In this document: piece by piece, positions 28,585 to 36,524 of the stretch
How the letters are laid out: every line of letters begins with the position of its first letter
How positions within the stretch are numbered: position 1 is the stretch's first letter
Origin: JAFAXD01 sp963816775
Lineage (GTDB): Bacteria > Pseudomonadota > Alphaproteobacteria > Rhizobiales > Xanthobacteraceae
NCBI GenBank assembly: GCA_963816775.1
Contig: CAWFLX010000020.1
Coordinates: forward strand, 186,001-250,000
Direction: 5' to 3'
DNA: 64,000 nt
The notes under the pieces: generated by a model
Database searches by the model: none
What the model saw: the letters and a program-made list of their open reading frames with translations, nothing else
Told to the model about the DNA's origin: nothing
Position numbers and translations under genes: made by a program

Positions 28585-29787
28585 CTATCCGCCCGCGGCG
28601 GGCACTGTCATTTTCTGCTTGTCGGGATCGACCTTGTTGCCGGGGATCGCGCGCTGGACGCCGTCGATGACGACCAAATCGTCGGGCTTGAGTCCCAACT
28701 CGATCACGCGGAGCCCTTTGTCGACTTGGCCGATGGTGACCGTGCGTTGCTCGACCACGTTGTCTTTGTTGACGACCAGAACGTAGCGCCCGAGCTGGCT
28801 CGTACCGATCGCCGTGTCGGGAACGAGCAGCGCCGGGGCCGGACGCCGGATCGGAACGCGAACGCGCGCGAACATGCCGGGGAGGAGCGCGGCGTCTTTA
28901 TTCTCGAAGATCCCGCGCACCTGCAGGGTCCCGGTTGAGGCATCGATCTGAGGCGCGATGTAGTCAATGACGCCCTTGTGCGGATACCCTTCCTCGATCT
29001 GCAGGCCGATCTCGACCGGGACGTCGTGCACGTCCCGCATCGTCTTGCCCAGCCGGCTGAGCGCCTCCTTGACACGCTGCACGACGGTCTCGCTGACCTC
29101 GAAATAGACGTAGATCGGGTCGATCTGAACGACGCTCGCCAGCTCGGTTGGACCGGCATAGCCAACCAGCGCACCGACGCTGACCAGATGGCGCGACGCA
29201 ATTCCGTCGAACGGAGCCGTCACCTCGGTGTAGCCGAGGTTGATGTTTGCCACCTCGAGGTTGGCTTGCGCGCCGAGGACGGCGGCGCTGGTTTCGGCGA
29301 GCTTGGTCTTGGCATCATCAACGCGAGACTGGGAGGCGAACTGCTGCTGCCCCAGCGTCGACTGGCGGCTGTATTCGACCTGGGCGTTGGCCTGCGAAGC
29401 CTTGTTGGCTTCGAGCGTGGCCTTGGCCTGATCGAGCTGCGCCTGATAGGTGCTCTGCTGGATGACGAACAGCAGATCGCCCTTTTTGACCGCGGCCCCG
29501 TCGACATATTTGATCTGTTCCAGAAAGCCCTGAACGCGCGCTTCGAGCTTGACCTCGTTGAACGCCTTGGTGTTGCCGGTAAGCTCAACGTAAAGCGGCA
29601 CGTCTTGCTGCAGCGGTTGCGCGACCACGACCTTCGGCGGCGGCGGCGGAACATAGGCATTCTTCTCGCCGCATCCCGCCAGAACCGGCAGCGCGACGCC
29701 GAGAAGTCCGAGGGCGCGACCGGAGCGCAGTGCGCGCGCCATCGCGCGCAAACCGCGGTGCCCGACCGACAACGACACGTCAACCAT
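28585..29787 (-). CDS. RND efflux periplasmic adaptor lipoprotein, copy 2
   Basis: 400 residues from ATG 29787; the longer frame to 30051 crosses the pal terminator and is not used. Lipobox PVLAGC. Biotinyl-lipoyl halves (TKAFNEVKLEARVQGFLEQI and APFDGIASRHLVSVGALV) flank a long hairpin rich in Gln and Ala. It connects the pump encoded downstream to an outer-membrane channel. A 15-bp palindrome 36 bp upstream of the start is a candidate operator. Confidence 0.94.
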   Translation of the reverse strand: MVDVSLSVGHRGLRAMARALRSGRALGLLGVALPVLAGCGEKNAYVPPPPPKVVVAQPLQQDVPLYVELTGNTKAFNEVKLEARVQGFLEQIKYVDGAAVKKGDLLFVIQQSTYQAQLDQAKATLEANKASQANAQVEYSRQSTLGQQQFASQSRVDDAKTKLAETSAAVLGAQANLEVANINLGYTEVTAPFDGIASRHLVSVGALVGYAGPTELASVVQIDPIYVYFEVSETVVQRVKEALSRLGKTMRDVHDVPVEIGLQIEEGYPHKGVIDYIAPQIDASTGTLQVRGIFENKDAALLPGMFARVRVPIRRPAPALLVPDTAIGTSQLGRYVLVVNKDNVVEQRTVTIGQVDKGLRVIELGLKPDDLVVIDGVQRAIPGNKVDPDKQKMTVPAAGG

Positions 29788-29822
29788 ACTCCGTTCCCCG
29801 CGGGCTCGTTTTCGCGGTGATA

Positions 29823-29837
29823 CCATTTCAGAAATGG
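29823..29837. promoter_or_regulatory. 15-bp perfect palindrome upstream of RND operon 2 (candidate operator)
   Basis: ccatttc-a-gaaatgg, exact 7-bp arms around one base, 36 bp upstream of the adaptor start codon. Its size and place fit a repressor site overlapping the promoter. No regulator gene is adjacent. Confidence 0.5.
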
Positions 29838-29925
29838 GAACGGAACAGCTTCGTGCGCGCGCAAAATTCGCGTGGACGCGCGCGTCGTCATTGCTGCGTA
29901 GCACGGGCGTCGCGAACGTGTCGCA

Positions 29926-29958
29926 CAAAAAAGCAACCGGCGCCCCGAAGGGCGCCGG
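29926..29958 (-). terminator. rho-independent terminator after pal
   Basis: Perfect 9-bp stem ccggcgccc (29937-29945) / gggcgccgg (29950-29958). On the minus strand the loop is TTCG and the stem is followed by ttg, c and a run of six T residues. It ends the Tol-Pal transcript right after pal, which separates pal from the RND module and cpoB. Confidence 0.88.
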
Positions 29959-29984
29959 CCTGCCGTCCCCACCCCAACCGTGAA

Positions 29985-30464
29985 TTACGAACTGGCGTTG
30001 AGCACCGTGACCGCGCGCCGGTTCTGCGACCAGCACGAGATATCGTCGCACACGGCGACCGGACGCTCCTTACCGTAGGAAATCGTACGCATGCGCGAGG
30101 CATCGATGCCGCGCGAGGCGAGATATTCGCGAACGTTCTGGGCACGCTTGGCGCCGAGCGCGATGTTGTATTCGCGGGTGCCGCGTTCGTCGGCGTGGCC
30201 TTCGATCGTGAAGGTGTAGCGATTGTATTGCGCGAGCCACTGCGCCTGCTTGTCCAGGGTCGCGCGCGCCTGCGGCGTCAGATCGGTTTGATCGGTCTCG
30301 AAGAATACGCGGTCGCCGACGTTGACGACAAAGTCCTGCTGACTGCCGGGGACCGCCGCGCCCGCGAGGCCGACCTTGTCGGCTTGGCCGGCGCACGCCG
30401 CGATCGTAAGCGTCACCGCGAGGGCGGCGACAAATCGCGTTGCCCGGATGAGAGGCATCGGCAT
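29985..30464 (-). CDS. pal: peptidoglycan-associated lipoprotein Pal
   Basis: 159 residues from ATG 30464 (GGAG eight bases upstream; a second ATG two codons later is also possible). The lipobox TIAAC gives an outer-membrane lipoprotein. The OmpA-like domain carries the peptidoglycan-binding motif around TIEGHADERGTREYNIALG. Pal holds the outer membrane to peptidoglycan and is recycled by TolB/TolA during constriction. A strong terminator follows it, so cpoB is not in the same simple transcript. Confidence 0.97.
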   Translation of the reverse strand: MPMPLIRATRFVAALAVTLTIAACAGQADKVGLAGAAVPGSQQDFVVNVGDRVFFETDQTDLTPQARATLDKQAQWLAQYNRYTFTIEGHADERGTREYNIALGAKRAQNVREYLASRGIDASRMRTISYGKERPVAVCDDISCWSQNRRAVTVLNASS

Positions 30465-30738
30465 TCCAGCGACTCCTATTTGGATTTTCGACCGGAGGTC
30501 GCCCCGATCGCTCGCTCGCCTAAGGTCTACCAGGGCGTGGTTAAGCGAAGGTTCCGTCAACCATGATGCTGTGGCGATGCCCCCCTTTCCGATCCCCAGA
30601 TCCGACGGAAAGTATGAACAATGGTTAATGCCTTGTGAAGGCGGCAACATCGCGGCAGCGGATCAACTCGCGCTCAACCCCAAAATATTACCGAAACACA
30701 ATGTGTTACCACGCGTATTGCCTGTGATTTTGCTGTGG

Positions 30739-32088
30739 TTAAGACAGCAGCGGCGACCAGGCCGGGTCGGACGCGTAGCCCGGGGTCTGGACCCTCAGTT
30801 CATTGCGGCCGGTGAGATCAACCGAGTACAGCGACGGCCCGCCACTTCCGCCCGGATCGCGGAAAAACATCAGCACGCGGCCATTCGGCGCCCAGGTCGG
30901 TCCCTCGTTGTGAAAGCCTTCGGTCAGGATGCGCTCGCCGGAGCCATCGGGGTTGATGACGCCGATCGCGAAGCGACCCTGGAACTGCTTGGTGAATGCG
31001 ATCGTGTCTCCGCGCGGTGACCATACCGGCGTCGAATAGGAGCCGTCGCCGAAGCTGATGCGCTGTGCGGGTCCGCCCTCGGCGGCCATGACGTAGATCT
31101 GCTGCTTGCCGCCGCGATCCGATTCAAAGCAGATGCGCGTGCCGTCCGGCGCGTAGGACGGCGCAGTGTCGATCGCCGGCGCGTCGGTGAGCCGCGTCGT
31201 GCTCTTGGAACGCAAATCCATGACGAAGATGTTGGAGTTGCCGCCCTGCTGCAGGCTCATGATAACGCGCTGACCGTCGGGCGAGAACCGCGGTGAGAAT
31301 GTCATGCCGGGAAAATTGCCGACGATCTCGCGCTGTCCGGTTTCGATGTTGAGCAGATAGACCCGCGGATCGCCCTGCCCGAACGACATGTAGGTGATCT
31401 CTTGCGTGGTCGGCGAAAACCGCGGCGTCAGCACGAGATCCTGCCCGCGGGTCAGATAGCGCACATTGGCGCCGTCCTGGTCCATGATGGCAAGGCGCTT
31501 GATGCGCTGCTCCTTGGTGCCGGTCTCGTCGACAAACACGATGCGGGTGTCGAAGTAGCCCTTGTCGCCGGTCAACCGCTCGTAAATCATATCCGCGATG
31601 ATGTGGGCGACGCGCCGCCAGTTGTCGTAACCGGTGATGAATTGCTGGCCGGCGAGTTGGGTGCCGCCATAGACGTCCCACAGGCGAAACTCGGCTTTCA
31701 GCCGGCCATCGGGCTGGCGCGTAATGCGGCCGACCAGCAGCGCCTGGGCGTTGATCGTGCGCCAGTCGGGAAAGCGCGGCACGGCGTCGCTGTTGCTGAC
31801 CTTCTCGATATAGGCCGCCTGATCGATCGGCGCGAACAGCCCGCTGCGCCTGAGATCGCCGGCGATGATCTGGGTGATGTCGCGCGGCATGCTGCCTTCG
31901 GCCGTGCCGCCGGCGAGAAAATCCGGCAGCGCGATCGGCATCGGCTGGACGTTGCCCTGGGTCACGTCCAGTCGCACGACGGCATTGGCGAGATGCGGGA
32001 CGAGCCCCGCGATCGCGCCCGCGGCAGCGCCTGTCTGCAGGAGCAGGCGCCTTGTCAGCCCGGAGCTGACCAGCGAACGATGGCTCAT
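30739..32088 (-). CDS. tolB: Tol-Pal system beta-propeller protein TolB
   Basis: 449 residues from ATG 32088. TolB_N domain followed by WD40-like propeller repeats (FSPDGQRVIMSLQQGGNSNI, YAPDGTRICFESDRGGKQQI, WAPNGRVLMFFRDPGGSGGP). The signal region LTRRLLLQTGAAAGAIAG has a twin-arginine look. TolB is periplasmic and competes with peptidoglycan for Pal. It starts 14 bp after the tolA stop. About 270 bp with no gene separate it from pal, possibly holding a separate pal promoter. Confidence 0.97.
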   Translation of the reverse strand: MSHRSLVSSGLTRRLLLQTGAAAGAIAGLVPHLANAVVRLDVTQGNVQPMPIALPDFLAGGTAEGSMPRDITQIIAGDLRRSGLFAPIDQAAYIEKVSNSDAVPRFPDWRTINAQALLVGRITRQPDGRLKAEFRLWDVYGGTQLAGQQFITGYDNWRRVAHIIADMIYERLTGDKGYFDTRIVFVDETGTKEQRIKRLAIMDQDGANVRYLTRGQDLVLTPRFSPTTQEITYMSFGQGDPRVYLLNIETGQREIVGNFPGMTFSPRFSPDGQRVIMSLQQGGNSNIFVMDLRSKSTTRLTDAPAIDTAPSYAPDGTRICFESDRGGKQQIYVMAAEGGPAQRISFGDGSYSTPVWSPRGDTIAFTKQFQGRFAIGVINPDGSGERILTEGFHNEGPTWAPNGRVLMFFRDPGGSGGPSLYSVDLTGRNELRVQTPGYASDPAWSPLLS

Positions 32089-32102
32089 ATCAACACAAGT
32101 CC

Positions 32103-33035
32103 TCAGAATTTCGGCGCAGATGCAGCGGCGCTGCGAAACATGTCCTGCGGCCTGAAATCGAGCTCGACGTCGTTCCACGTCTCGTATTGCGAGGCGGGAA
32201 GGAAGCTATAGGGCGCGCCACGGCGAAGCGCGCGCAGCGACGCTTCCGCGGCAACTCGGAATGCCGGGTTCGAGCTGTCGTTGAGCACAACCGGCTCGCC
32301 CTTGAGCGAGCCGTCGCGATTGAACCGGACCCGGACCTGAACGACCATATCGGCTACGTCGAGCGAGCCGGCCGGGATATCCCAGAACGACTCGACGCGC
32401 GCCCGCAGCGCGCCCATCCAGCTCTGCATCAGGAACTGCGAATTGGGGGTCGTGGTACCGAGTGAGGCGGGGCTCACCATCGTGTTGGTGATGGTCTGGC
32501 GCTGCGACTCGCGCTTGTCGAGCAACGCGAGCTTGCTTTCGATCTTCGCCTCGAGGTTGGGATCGGGCTTCTTGGGCTGTGGCTGCGGCTTTGGCGGCGC
32601 CGGTTTCTTCTCGGCCTTCTTGAGCGCCTCGGCGATCTCGTCGGTCTTCGGCTCCGGTTTCTTGGCTTCGGCCGCCTTGGGCTTGGGTGGTTCAGGCGGC
32701 GGCGTTGCCTCCTTCGAGGCGGTGCGCACTTCCGGTTTGTTGTCGACGACCTTGGCGGCCTGATCCTGCGGCTGCTTGGCTTCTCCGACCTTGTCCGCCA
32801 TCGGCTTCGGCGTTTCGGCCTTGGGCGCGGTCTTAATGCCGGCGGTGAGCTTCGAGAGCTGCGTGTCGGAAATGATGTCGATCGGGATCGAGTCCTCCTC
32901 GCTCACCTTGAGCGGGGCAGCGGAGAACCACACCAAGGTCGAGCCGAGGATCAGGACATGCGCGACCGTCGACACGGTGCCGCCTGTCCCCAATCGGCTA
33001 CGGACCTTGTTCCAAATGGTCACCACAGCCCGCAT
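32103..33035 (-). CDS. tolA: Tol-Pal system protein TolA (TonB-like)
   Basis: 310 residues: one N-terminal TM (STVAHVLILGSTLVWFSA), a long Pro/Lys/Ala/Glu-rich region (residues ~65-170) that would span the periplasm, and a TonB/TolA C-terminal domain (VQVRVRFNRDGSLKGEPVVL). TolA passes the energy of the TolQR motor to TolB/Pal at the outer membrane. It starts 4 bp after tolR. Confidence 0.94.
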   Translation of the reverse strand: MRAVVTIWNKVRSRLGTGGTVSTVAHVLILGSTLVWFSAAPLKVSEEDSIPIDIISDTQLSKLTAGIKTAPKAETPKPMADKVGEAKQPQDQAAKVVDNKPEVRTASKEATPPPEPPKPKAAEAKKPEPKTDEIAEALKKAEKKPAPPKPQPQPKKPDPNLEAKIESKLALLDKRESQRQTITNTMVSPASLGTTTPNSQFLMQSWMGALRARVESFWDIPAGSLDVADMVVQVRVRFNRDGSLKGEPVVLNDSSNPAFRVAAEASLRALRRGAPYSFLPASQYETWNDVELDFRPQDMFRSAAASAPKF

Positions 33036-33039
33036 TCGA

Positions 33040-33483
33040 TTACGAACCCTGCTCCACTTCCGTCACCAGTGCGACCCGATGAAAGCCGGCGGTCTGCAGC
33101 CGTCCCATCACCCGCGCCACCGTGCCGTAGGCAACCTTGAGGTCGGCGCGCACGAAGATCCGCTCGTCGGTGCCTCCGCGTGCCTGTGTGACCGCCTGCA
33201 GCTTGTCGACCAGACCCTCGACCTCGATCTCGCTGTTCTGCAGATAGACCTTGCCCTTGTCGTTGACCGAAATGGTGATCGGCTCCTTGTCGAGATCGAG
33301 GCTCTTGGCCTTGGTCTGCGGCAGATCAACCTGCACGCCGACGGTGAGCAGCGGTGCCGACACCATGAAGATGATCAACAGCACCAACATCACGTCGACC
33401 ATGGGCGTGACGTTGATCTCGCTCATCATTGTGTGACGCCGGCGCCCCCCGCTTCCGGCGGAGAACCCTTTCATCATTGCCAT
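33040..33483 (-). CDS. tolR: Tol-Pal system protein TolR (ExbD family)
   Basis: 147 residues. The MSEINVTPMVDVMLVLLIIF segment contains the TM proton-carrying Asp typical of ExbD/TolR/MotB, and a periplasmic domain follows. TolR forms the proton-driven motor with TolQ. It is 108 bp downstream of tolQ. Confidence 0.96.
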   Translation of the reverse strand: MAMMKGFSAGSGGRRRHTMMSEINVTPMVDVMLVLLIIFMVSAPLLTVGVQVDLPQTKAKSLDLDKEPITISVNDKGKVYLQNSEIEVEGLVDKLQAVTQARGGTDERIFVRADLKVAYGTVARVMGRLQTAGFHRVALVTEVEQGS

Positions 33484-33591
33484 CTTGCGCTACCCCGTGT
33501 CCCTGCCTGGCGGCGCTCCCCGCCGGCATCCCCAAGCTTCGATCCCACCAGCCTCAATTCCACCCGAACCAAGCCACTGTCGGAGCGCGCC

Positions 33592-34305
33592 CTACCCGCG
33601 CTCGTCGATCTGACGCGACAGGATCGCGGAGAACTCGTCGGCAAATCCTTCGAGTCGCTGCGCCTGCTTGTTCACCTCTGAGGAGAACTTGTTATAGAAA
33701 ATAGTCGCCGGTATGGCCGCGGCGAGGCCGATTGCGGTCGCGAACAAGGCCTCGGCGATGCCCGGCGCGACCACCGCCAGCGAGGTGTTCTTGGAGGCTG
33801 CGATCGACTGGAAGCTGGTCATGATGCCCCAGACGGTTCCGAACAGCCCGATAAAGGGCCCAGCCGATCCAACCGTGGCGAGTACCAGCAGCCGTTTCTC
33901 CAGGCGCTCGATCTCGCGCGCAATCGACACGCTCATCACCTTCTCGACCCGCATCTGCAGGCCGGCGAACGACTTGGCATGGCCTTCGAAGCTGCGTTTC
34001 CACTCCCGCATGGCGGCAACGAACAGCGCGCCCATCGAATAGGTCGGCTTGGCGGACAGCGTGCGGTAGAGCTCCTCCAGCGACTGGCCGGACCAAAACG
34101 CGCTTTCAAAACTGTCCATCGCTTGGCGGGTACGGCGATAAAGGATCGTCTTGTCCACGACGATCGCCCAAACCCAGATCGACGCCACAAGAAGGCCGAT
34201 CATCACCAGCTTGACGATCCAATGGGCCTGCCAGAACAACGTGAAGATGGACAGGTCCGAGGATGTCAGCGGCAAGGCCGACTGGGCAACGTCGGCTGGA
34301 TTCAT
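33592..34305 (-). CDS. tolQ: Tol-Pal system protein TolQ (ExbB/MotA family)
   Basis: 237 residues, ATG 34305 with GGGGAAA upstream. Three TM segments: residues ~24-50 and the pair around LATVGSAGPFIGLFGTVWGI and FATAIGLAAAIPATIFYN, which form the conserved MotA/TolQ/ExbB channel core. It is the proton channel of the Tol motor. In most relatives ybgC lies directly upstream; here DUF2852, two tetR genes and gst intervene. Confidence 0.97.
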   Translation of the reverse strand: MNPADVAQSALPLTSSDLSIFTLFWQAHWIVKLVMIGLLVASIWVWAIVVDKTILYRRTRQAMDSFESAFWSGQSLEELYRTLSAKPTYSMGALFVAAMREWKRSFEGHAKSFAGLQMRVEKVMSVSIAREIERLEKRLLVLATVGSAGPFIGLFGTVWGIMTSFQSIAASKNTSLAVVAPGIAEALFATAIGLAAAIPATIFYNKFSSEVNKQAQRLEGFADEFSAILSRQIDERG

Positions 34306-34615
34306 GCGGTTTCCCCTCGGCTCTCCGGCATCGCCGGCATGGCGCCGTCACCCGTCAAAATGGCCCGCAGCCGCATGATCAGCGCCTAGCAGAGCCCGTA
34401 CCCGTGGAAGTCAGACCGCCCCCATCGCGGCCACCCTTGGGCTTCCCCGGCAAAGGTGACCAAACTAGGGCAACGCTTCACCGGTCAACCGTCCGGCATA
34501 TCGCCGCAACCGCGGTTAAGGTGCCGTTACCACGGGCTCGGTCGCCCCAAAATGCCGCGGGCCGCCCGTCTCGGTGGAGACGGACGGCCCGATGAATTGA
34601 AATAACCGATGCCGG
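34306..34615. other. intergenic region upstream of tolQ
   Basis: About 310 bp. It holds the candidate hairpin terminator for the DUF2852 gene (34558-34591) and should hold the tolQ promoter on the minus strand. No gene is seen. Confidence 0.5.
34558..34591 (-). terminator. possible terminator after the DUF2852 gene
   Basis: 15-bp stem cgggccgcccgtctc (34558-34572) / gagacggacggcccg (34577-34591) with one mismatch (a G-U pair on one strand) and loop ggtg. On the minus strand a short atttt tract follows within ten bases. Good stem, weak tail. Confidence 0.5.
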
Positions 34616-35053
34616 TCAGGCTTGCGTCGGCTGGCCTTCCGGCGTCGGGCGGTTGCGACGCTCGGCCATGAACTGGTCGAACTCGGCGCGGTCGCGCGCA
34701 AATCGCAGCCGCTCAAGGAACTCGCGAAATTCGCGCTGCTCGTCCTCGAGGCGGCGCACCGTCTCGGCCCTGTACTCGTCGAACGCGTGGTTGCCGCTCG
34801 AGGGAGGTCCCCACCAGCCGCCGCCACTACCGCCGAACCGGTCCATCTTGTCGCGCACGCGATCCATCTTGTCCTGCAGGCGCACCATCTTGTGCTCCCA
34901 GTGAGAACCGTACCGACTACAGCCCATACGTCCGCTCCCGATCAGAAAAGCCAGCACCCCGAGCCCCAACGGCCACCACACCATGAAGCCGAGGATGAGC
35001 AACACGATCCAGGCCGGACGGCCCAACTCATCGAGCTTTGCTGCGATTGGCAT
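34616..35053 (-). CDS. DUF2852 domain protein
   Basis: 145 residues from ATG 35053 (GAGGTG upstream). One TM helix near the N-terminus (PAWIVLLILGFMVWWPLGLG...) and then a cytoplasmic charged helical region with an HAFDEYRAETVRRLEDEQREF motif typical of DUF2852. The function is unknown; the family is restricted mainly to alphaproteobacteria. A 19-bp perfect palindrome lies 18 bp upstream of the start, similar to one at the start of the neighbouring tetR gene, so TetR control is likely. Confidence 0.88.
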   Translation of the reverse strand: MPIAAKLDELGRPAWIVLLILGFMVWWPLGLGVLAFLIGSGRMGCSRYGSHWEHKMVRLQDKMDRVRDKMDRFGGSGGGWWGPPSSGNHAFDEYRAETVRRLEDEQREFREFLERLRFARDRAEFDQFMAERRNRPTPEGQPTQA

Positions 35054-35071
35054 GGGACACCTCACGTGTGA

Positions 35072-35090
35072 ATGTTAATAACATTAACAT
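35072..35090. promoter_or_regulatory. perfect palindrome upstream of the DUF2852 gene (candidate TetR operator)
   Basis: atgttaat-aac-attaacat, 8-bp arms, 19 bp in all. It lies between the tetR stop (35121) and the DUF2852 start (35053). It matches in size and half-site (ATGTwAAT) the palindrome at the tetR start codon. Confidence 0.6.
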
Positions 35091-35120
35091 AGGCGGGTCG
35101 CTTCTGGGTGTCAAGTAGGC

Positions 35121-35762
35121 TCAGGTGGCCCGCGCGCCAGTCCCGGTCAGGCCGAGGCCGCGCAAATAAACAAGGGTACCGGCTTCCAATAGCTCTTCGG
35201 CCGATATCGGCAGCGTGCGCCGTGCCGCATCCCCGCGACCAAACAGCGACGCGATGCCATGCGAAAGGGCCCAGATATGGAGCGCCACCATCAGAGCTGG
35301 AGGCCGGCTGGCACTCGGGAGCGTGGCGATCAACGCTTCCGCCGCGGTGCGCAACGTCGCAAACGCGCGGTCGCCAGCCTGCCGGAGCTCTGGGTTGGTG
35401 TCGAGCGGCACGGCAGCCTCGAACATGGCGGAGTAGTACGCCGGCTCGGCGCGGGCGAACGCCAAGTAGGCCTTGCCCATGCGCTCAAAGGCGGCGAACG
35501 GATCCGGCCGCCCGCCATCCCACGCTTTTGTCAGTGCGGCTTCGAATTGACCAAATCCCTGCAGCGCCACACTCGCCAGCAGTTCGTCGCGATCACGGAA
35601 ATGCCGGTAGGGGGCCGCGGGACTGACGCCGGCGGAGCGCGCCGCTTCAGCGAAGGTGAAGCCGGCGGGACCTTTCTCAGCAATCAGATCGAGAGCGGCC
35701 CGCATCAAGGCTTCCCTGAGGTTGCCGTGGTGATAACCGCGCGGCCCCGTTTTCCAGCCCAT
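35121..35762 (-). CDS. TetR/AcrR family regulator with WHG domain
   Basis: 213 residues from ATG 35762. It opens GWKTGPRGYHHGNLREALM, typical of the YHHGN-type TetR group, with HTH FAEAARSAGVSPAAPYRHFRDRDEL. The C-terminal TetR_C_33/WHG region has the conserved WALSHGIASLF. A perfect palindrome covers its start codon and a matching one precedes the downstream DUF2852 gene, so it probably represses both. Confidence 0.92.
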   Translation of the reverse strand: MGWKTGPRGYHHGNLREALMRAALDLIAEKGPAGFTFAEAARSAGVSPAAPYRHFRDRDELLASVALQGFGQFEAALTKAWDGGRPDPFAAFERMGKAYLAFARAEPAYYSAMFEAAVPLDTNPELRQAGDRAFATLRTAAEALIATLPSASRPPALMVALHIWALSHGIASLFGRGDAARRTLPISAEELLEAGTLVYLRGLGLTGTGARAT

Positions 35763-35780
35763 GTAAATATCTCTTACATG
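35760..35780. promoter_or_regulatory. palindrome overlapping the tetR start codon (candidate autoregulatory operator)
   Basis: catgtaa-atatctc-ttacatg, perfect 7-bp arms. The first three bases are the start codon of the tetR gene read on the minus strand, so a bound dimer would block initiation. The half-site ATGTAAAT resembles that at 35072-35090. Confidence 0.55.
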
Positions 35781-35795
35781 AGACGGTGGTCCGCG

Positions 35796-36452
35796 TCATC
35801 CCCGGCTGACGGGGGGACGCTTCTCGGGAGCCGCCGCTTGAGGCCCGCAGATCATGTTCACCGCACCGTCGGCGAATTGCTCCAGATCGGCGCGCGGGGC
35901 GCCAGCGCGCGACCGGATCGCCAAGCTGTGAAGGACAGCGCCGGCGAGCTTGGCGAGCATGTGCGGATCGGCGTGCGCGGACAGCTCGCCGCCCGCGATC
36001 GCCACGCGCAATCGGGTTTCGAAGGCCGCGTCGATCTCGCGTAATGCGGCGACGAGATAAGCGCGCACATCAGGGTCGTGCATCGCCTCGGTGGTCCCGG
36101 TCGTGATCAGGAAGCAGCCGCGCGGACTGCCGGCGGGCGGAAAATAAATATCCAGCGCCTCGGCATAGACCGCCCGCAATGCCGCACGAATTGGACGATC
36201 GGGCGCCAACGCTCTCGCCATGGCATCGCGCCCCTCGGCCCAATAGTGCTCGAGCGCCTTCATGTAGAGGTCATGCTTGTCGCCGAACGCGCCGTAGAGG
36301 CTGGGGCAATTCATACCGGTGGCTGCGGCAAGCTCGTCGAGCGAGGTGCCGGCAAATCCCGCGGGCCAGAACGCCTTGATCGCCTTCGATAAAGCCAGCT
36401 CCGGCACATACGCGGGAGGACGGCCGCGGCGTTTTTGCTCCTTTTGTACCAT
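35796..36452 (-). CDS. TetR/AcrR family regulator, divergent from gst
   Basis: 218 residues from ATG 36452. HTH SLDELAAATGMNCPSLYGAFGDK and a TetR_C_16-like C-terminal domain with the family motif SPRGCFLITTGTTEA. The start codon lies inside the left arm of a long inverted repeat, and no Shine-Dalgarno sequence is visible, so the mRNA may be leaderless or autoregulated. The divergent gst gene is the likely target. Confidence 0.9.
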   Translation of the reverse strand: MVQKEQKRRGRPPAYVPELALSKAIKAFWPAGFAGTSLDELAAATGMNCPSLYGAFGDKHDLYMKALEHYWAEGRDAMARALAPDRPIRAALRAVYAEALDIYFPPAGSPRGCFLITTGTTEAMHDPDVRAYLVAALREIDAAFETRLRVAIAGGELSAHADPHMLAKLAGAVLHSLAIRSRAGAPRADLEQFADGAVNMICGPQAAAPEKRPPVSRG

Positions 36453-36502
36453 TTCGCATAAAATCCGTTGACGCAAACATATTTGTGCGAAATAGTACAA
36501 AA
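36442..36502. promoter_or_regulatory. 21-bp inverted repeat in the tetR-gst intergenic region (candidate double operator)
   Basis: Arms 36442-36462 and 36482-36502 match at 19 of 21 positions (consensus TTTTGTACyATTTCGCAyAAA) around a 19-bp spacer. Each arm is itself a loose palindrome (TTTGT...ACAAA in the right arm), so two dimers may bind. The left arm contains the tetR start codon and the right arm contains the putative gst -10 box. Confidence 0.7.
36468..36496 (+). promoter_or_regulatory. putative sigma-70-type promoter of gst
   Basis: -35 TTGACG (36468-36473), 17-bp spacer, -10 AATAGT (36491-36496; four of six consensus bases). It would start transcription near 36503, about 20 bp before the gst start, and is overlapped by the TetR inverted repeat. 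Confidence 0.5.
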
Positions 36503-36524
36503 ATCAACCCAAAAGGAGATCGCC

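Noticed and set aside
27038..28786. 582-residue plus-strand ORF
   Set aside because: Antisense to RND pump 2; no domain motif and shadow-type composition.
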